From: an uncultured Prevotellaceae bacterium
Lineage (GTDB): Bacteria; Bacteroidota; Bacteroidia; Bacteroidales; Bacteroidaceae
Length of the DNA stretch: 64,000 nucleotides
Reading direction: 5' to 3'
Assembly (NCBI GenBank): GCA_946411565.1
Contig: CAMKEM010000001.1
Span: forward strand, 1-64,000
This document shows, piece by piece, positions 60,564 through 64,000 of the stretch; position 1 is the stretch's first letter; each line of letters begins with the position of its first letter. Made by a program: the position numbers and the translations under genes. Below the pieces are notes generated by a model. That model saw only the letters and a program-made list of their open reading frames with translations, did not search any database and had not been told where the DNA came from.

Positions 60564-61127
60564 CAGCCCCTCACCCGCCCTACGGGCACCCTCTCCCCAA
60601 GGGGCGAGGGAGAAGTTAGTATTGCAGTCTAAATGCCTTTCGTTTAAACACAAAGCATTAAACCTTAAATACTAAACTTTGAACGGCAAGTCTAAATTTA
60701 TATTGTCCTTTATAGTCGAGATGACAGTTTCGATATGATAGAACACTTCTTCGTTCGTAAAGCGTATAACCTTGTAGCCCATACTTTCCAGCCAGTTTTG
60801 CCTTATTCTGTCTTCTTGTTGCTGAACGATGTCATTGTGATAACCACCATCAATTTCTATAATCAGCCTTTGTTTAAGACTAATGAAATCAACGATATAA
60901 TCACCAATAACATGTTGCCTCCTAAACCTCACCCCAAGTTGCTCTTGTCGCAAATAATGCCACAAAAGACTTTCCGCATCGGTCATATTCGAACGATTTG
61001 TTTTCGCATTCTCTTTAGTGACCGAATAAGAATCTGGATATGCGGTTTTGAAGTCCATAAGCAGAAAAGACTAACTTTTCCCTCGCCCCTTGGGGAGAGG
61101 GTGTCACAAAGTGACGGGTGAGGGGCT
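60564..61127. mobile_element. Inverted-repeat element R2 carrying a DUF559 nuclease gene
   Basis: The left arm 60564-60619 and right arm 61071-61127 are reverse complements over about 55 bp, of the same family as R1. The arms differ mainly in one small hairpin: GCCC-TAC-GGGC on the left and GTCAC-AAA-GTGAC on the right. The single ORF between them encodes a DUF559 endonuclease-like protein. The element ends 3 nt from the glnS stop and 11 nt from the TPR start. It is a candidate autonomous version of the cargo-free elements. Confidence 0.65.
60672..61058 (-). CDS. DUF559 (Vsr-like) endonuclease-domain protein
   Basis: This 128-aa protein carries the DUF559 core from residue 20 to 115: NMTDAESLLWHYLRQEQLG, then VRFRRQHVIGDYIVDF. 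IIEIDGGYHN and LESMGYKVIRFTNEEV complete it. This is the PD-(D/E)xK fold of very-short-patch-repair-like nucleases. The Asp of YIVDF and the Glu/Asp of IEIDG are the likely metal ligands. The first 20 residues are polar. It is tightly enclosed by the arms of element R2 (12 nt upstream, 52 nt downstream). Nuclease activity is inferred from the fold; the target is unknown. Confidence 0.88.
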   Translation of the reverse strand: MDFKTAYPDSYSVTKENAKTNRSNMTDAESLLWHYLRQEQLGVRFRRQHVIGDYIVDFISLKQRLIIEIDGGYHNDIVQQQEDRIRQNWLESMGYKVIRFTNEEVFYHIETVISTIKDNINLDLPFKV

Positions 61128-61130
61128 AGC

Positions 61131-62885
61131 CTATTTGCTACTCTTCAACCCCACCGTCTTATTGAACACCAGTTTCTCTGCTGTTGAATCTGGATCCACG
61201 TTGTAGTAGCCGATACGCTGGAACTGGAGATAGTCGAGAGGCTTGGCATTGGTGAGCCATTTCTCAACGTAGGCAGTCTTGATCTCAAGAGAGTTAGGAT
61301 TGATGAAATGACGCATATCCTCAATGTCGATACGCTCCTTACCCAGACTCTTAGAATAGTTAGCCACCTCATCGCGTGGGTTCTCCACCATCCACAGACG
61401 GTCGTAGTTCCTTACCTCTGCCTCTACGCAATGGTCAACGCTTACCCAGTGGATTGTCTTACCCTTGATCTTCATATTAGCATTTGCCTCTCCTGTCTTT
61501 GTCTCAGGGATGTACTCTGCATGAATCTCAACGATATTGCCCTCTGCGTCCTTCACGATGCACTCCTCCGGATTCTCAGAGCACTTGATGATATACGCAT
61601 TCTTCAGGCGAACCTCCTTGCCTGGACCAAGACGGAAGAACTTCTTAGGAGCATCCTCCATGAAGTCGTCACGCTCAATCCACAGGTTGCGAGAGAAGGT
61701 TATCTCATGCGTTCCGCTATTCTCATCCTCTGGGTTATTGATAGCCGTAAGTTCCTCTGTCTTGCCCTCTGGATAGTTGGTTATGACGAGCTTTACAGGA
61801 TCAATAACGGCACTCACACGAGTTGCACGGGTATTAAGATCCTCACGGATAGCACTCTCCATAAGAGCCATCTCGTTGAGGGCGTCAAATGTTGTGTAGC
61901 CAATCTTATCAATAAACTTCAGGATACCCTCTGGAGAATAGCCTCTGCGACGGAAACCGCAGATTGTTGGCATACGAGGGTCGTCCCAACCAGAAACGAC
62001 ACCTTCCTTAGTGAGCATCAATAGGTTACGCTTTGAGAGGAGGATATGAGTAAGGTTGAGCTTATTGAACTCTGTCTGACGTGGACGATTATCATCCAAA
62101 GGCTTATCATCGCCTGCCACTTCCTTTGCCCAGTCAACAAACAGATCATAGAGCGGACGATGGCTAACGAATTCCAATGTGCAGAGTGAATGTGTCACGC
62201 CCTCCCAGTAGTCACACTGACCGTGGGTATAGTCATACATAGGATATGCGTTCCACTTGTTGCCTGTACGCCAATGTGGCATATTGAGCACACGATACAT
62301 GATAGGGTCGCGGAAGTGCATATTCGGACTTGCCATATCAATCTTGGCACGGAGAACCATCTTGCCAGGCTCCATGTTGCCTGAGTTCATCTCCTCGAAG
62401 AGAGCAAGACTTTCCTCTACCGGACGGTCACGATATGGTGAGTTCTGACCAGGCTGAGTAGGAGTTCCCTTCTGAGCGGCAATCTGCTCGGCTGACTGCT
62501 CGTCAACGTATGCCTTGCCACGCTTGATAAGCTCTACGGCGAGGTCCCAGAGCTTCTGGAAATAGTCAGAAGCATACAGGATATTGCCCCACTTGAAACC
62601 AAGCCACTCAATATCGCGCTTGATAGCCTCTACATACTCAGTATCCTCTTTCTGAGGATTGGTATCATCCATACGAAGGTTACAAACGCCACCATACTTC
62701 TGAGCAATGCCGAAGTCGAGTGCGATAGCCTTTGCATGACCGATATGCAGATAGCCGTTAGGCTCTGGTGGGAAACGTGTCTGCAAACGACCACCGTTCT
62801 TGCCTTCAGCAAGATCCTTCTCCACTTTCTGCTCTATGAAATTGAGGCTCTTCTTCTCTTCCTCATTCTTTATTTCTTCTGCCAT
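61131..62885 (-). CDS. glnS: Glutamine-tRNA ligase
   Basis: This class I aminoacyl-tRNA synthetase charges tRNA-Gln. The HIGH motif is PPEPNGYLHIGHAKA near residue 45 and the KMSKS counterpart is ILLSKRN near residue 270. The anticodon-binding beta-barrels are at the C-terminus (EGNIVEIHAEYIPETKTG, KGKTIHWVSVDHCVEAEVRN). I start at 62885 (MAEEIKNEEEKKSLNF, 584 aa). The 38 codons upstream run through a TCTAGAA-rich repeat and the promoter (TAATTTTG near 63020). Confidence 0.96.
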   Translation of the reverse strand: MAEEIKNEEEKKSLNFIEQKVEKDLAEGKNGGRLQTRFPPEPNGYLHIGHAKAIALDFGIAQKYGGVCNLRMDDTNPQKEDTEYVEAIKRDIEWLGFKWGNILYASDYFQKLWDLAVELIKRGKAYVDEQSAEQIAAQKGTPTQPGQNSPYRDRPVEESLALFEEMNSGNMEPGKMVLRAKIDMASPNMHFRDPIMYRVLNMPHWRTGNKWNAYPMYDYTHGQCDYWEGVTHSLCTLEFVSHRPLYDLFVDWAKEVAGDDKPLDDNRPRQTEFNKLNLTHILLSKRNLLMLTKEGVVSGWDDPRMPTICGFRRRGYSPEGILKFIDKIGYTTFDALNEMALMESAIREDLNTRATRVSAVIDPVKLVITNYPEGKTEELTAINNPEDENSGTHEITFSRNLWIERDDFMEDAPKKFFRLGPGKEVRLKNAYIIKCSENPEECIVKDAEGNIVEIHAEYIPETKTGEANANMKIKGKTIHWVSVDHCVEAEVRNYDRLWMVENPRDEVANYSKSLGKERIDIEDMRHFINPNSLEIKTAYVEKWLTNAKPLDYLQFQRIGYYNVDPDSTAEKLVFNKTVGLKSSK

Positions 62886-63110
62886 ATATTTATTGTCTTT
62901 TTTGTTTTTTATCTTGCCAGAATATCTAGAATTTCTAGTAGTTCCAGATATTCTAGATTGCCCAGTCTCTTTAGCGACTTCACAAATCAATTCAGCCACT
63001 ACCGACTGCTATTTTACTGCAAAATTACGAACTTTTTCCGAAATAAGGAAATTTTAACCAATATTTCACGCTAAATAGGAGTTTTTTTAATAACTTTGCA
63101 GTCCGAAAAT

Positions 63111-63212
63111 TAATGAAAAATTAAAAATGAACAATGAAAAAAGCAAGTTAGTTCGCTAACTTGAACCGTCAAAAACGTTATCAGGCATTTCATTTTCATT
63201 TTTCTTTTTCAC
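63111..63212. repeat. Heptad inverted-repeat element H6
   Basis: The left arm 63111-63141 has units AATGAAA, AATTAAA, AATGAAC and AATGAAA. The right arm 63186-63212 is TTTCATTTTC-like. The core has the perfect hairpin AAGTTAG-TTCG-CTAACTT. It lies between the -7 element TAACTTTG (63091-63098) and the GH105 start, about 20 nt before the ATG. Confidence 0.7.
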
Positions 63213-63231
63213 GTCAAAATTATACATAAAG

Positions 63232-64000
63232 ATGAACCCATCTCACATTTTAGCAACTTTTATCATATCACTCTTATTCCCGATAGGCATTTCTGCCAAG
63301 ACGCTAAAATTCGACGAGAACACCAAATATTCACGTCTCGCTATAGAATCAAGGTTACACGATTTCTACGGAAATAAGAAACCTATGGGATTTCCGATAT
63401 TCCTCATGGACGGAACGCTCGACACTCCTCTCGACAGCAAAAGCAAGACCACATTCGACTATGTGCCTGGACTTGTAGCCAAAGCCGCTATGGAGGCAGT
63501 TGACCTCTACAAGCAGGAGGCTTGGGCTCGCAGCATTTTCTATAGCGTGGAGTGGTACGCCAACCTCTATTACAACAAGGTTCCAACCAAAGGCGGAAGT
63601 CTCGACGACCTCAATTCTGCAAAGATTTATCTCCCTATCCACGACCTTACAAAGGAAGGCGGTCTCTATGCCCCTTTCTGCAACGATTCCACAGCCATAA
63701 AGGCTGAAATGGCCATTGATGCCACCGTCAAGGGACTTCAGGCTCATATCAAGAAATACAGCATCAAGGACTCTCAGTTTGAGGAGGCTCGTGGCGGTAT
63801 GTGGCATAAGAAGAGCTACCCTAACCAGATGTGGCTCGACGGACAGTATATGGGCCCTGCCCTTATGGCTCAGTTGGTTAATCACGGATGCAACATTACA
63901 GGGAGCGCGGAGAGCGACTGGGATTTCATAACCAACCAGTTCAACATTACTTGGAGTTATCTCTGGAACAACGAGAAGCACCTTCTCTATCATGCTTTCT
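63232..64000 (+). CDS. Glycoside hydrolase family 105/88 protein (3' end beyond window)
   Basis: This is an open reading frame running off the end (256 codons). A signal peptide (residues 1-22, PIGISAK) is followed by the (alpha/alpha)6-barrel pattern of unsaturated rhamnogalacturonyl hydrolases. Landmarks are YVPGLVAKAAMEAVDLYKQE, then GGMWHKKSYPNQMWLDGQYM with the catalytic Asp of WLDG, and GPALMAQL. The enzyme removes the unsaturated uronic acid left by pectate lyases. With the CE8-like gene at 50 kb it points to pectin use. The C-terminal part, including the end of the barrel, is not in the window. Confidence 0.88.
   Translation, partial: MNPSHILATFIISLLFPIGISAKTLKFDENTKYSRLAIESRLHDFYGNKKPMGFPIFLMDGTLDTPLDSKSKTTFDYVPGLVAKAAMEAVDLYKQEAWARSIFYSVEWYANLYYNKVPTKGGSLDDLNSAKIYLPIHDLTKEGGLYAPFCNDSTAIKAEMAIDATVKGLQAHIKKYSIKDSQFEEARGGMWHKKSYPNQMWLDGQYMGPALMAQLVNHGCNITGSAESDWDFITNQFNITWSYLWNNEKHLLYHAF

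Noticed and set aside
60735..61121. 128-codon frame on the + strand opposite DUF559
   Set aside because: It is antisense to the DUF559 gene and ends in translated repeat (SPLGERVSQSDG).
62886..62999. Longer glnS start at 62999
   Set aside because: The extra 38 residues are encoded by a TCTAGAA-rich inverted repeat and end right before a normal start MAEEIKNEEEK.
1..64000. tRNA or rRNA genes
   Set aside because: No GTTCRA-type T-loop with matching acceptor stems and no rRNA signature was seen on either strand. A tRNAscan run would settle it.

Overview
The window looks like a Bacteroidales chromosome, most probably a gut or rumen Prevotellaceae. The promoters are of the Bacteroidetes type (TTTG, 19-20 bp, TAnnTTTG; nine with 19-20 bp spacing are listed). 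The ribosomal protein S16 is long and acidic-tailed. There are BspA-like leucine-rich-repeat and YD-repeat exoproteins, a porD-recN neighbourhood, and anaerobic aromatic amino-acid catabolism. I found no rRNA, tRNA, CRISPR array, prophage or complete insertion sequence.

Layout. 1-18.2 kb is mostly housekeeping: rpsP, an exported protein, a TetR regulator with an OB-fold DUF3127 protein, then dnaN, a DnaQ-like exonuclease, porD and recN. After these come a pseudoprotease-TPR protein, engB, an ABC-F ATPase, a Fic protein with a small partner, two tiny lipoproteins, mtaB, a glycosyltransferase and nth. 18.7-23.7 kb is an exoprotein operon (BspA, YD-repeat protein, 50-aa peptide) behind a long structured leader. 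23.8-37.2 kb holds a SpoIIE-type phosphatase, rpsA, a 5'-nucleotidase, an outer-membrane barrel, mltG, nudC, a nitrilase-like amidase, an ACT protein and a first paaK. 37.4-43.1 kb carries a porin, a sodium:solute symporter, a small basic exported protein and a lipoprotein. 43.9-49.5 kb is a five-gene operon (iorA, iorB, paaK, aminotransferase, hotdog thioesterase) able to turn aromatic amino acids into aryl-acetyl-CoA and aryl-acetates. 49.7-57.7 kb holds three tandem units, each a secreted protein plus a 52-68 aa peptide with its own promoter and terminator. 58.1-64 kb has a DedA protein, a TPR protein, a DUF559 nuclease, glnS and the start of a GH105 gene.

The most unusual signal is architectural. 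At least a dozen gaps between neighbouring co-directional genes are filled almost end to end by inverted-repeat elements of about 90-200 bp. Some have arms made of 7-bp tandem units, others have GC-rich double palindromes. One GC-rich element (60564-61127) encloses a DUF559 nuclease gene, and its sister (58798-59000) has none. In their arms a small hairpin changes sequence but keeps its pairing. A second class, built from 11-bp tandem units that often reverse orientation at a centre, lies in the larger gaps. The second main candidate system is the repeated pairing of an exported protein with a downstream KKYxKP peptide. Three orphan promoter-to-terminator units and one roughly 380-nt leader are candidate non-coding RNAs. 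Everything here was read by eye; no database search or folding programme was run.
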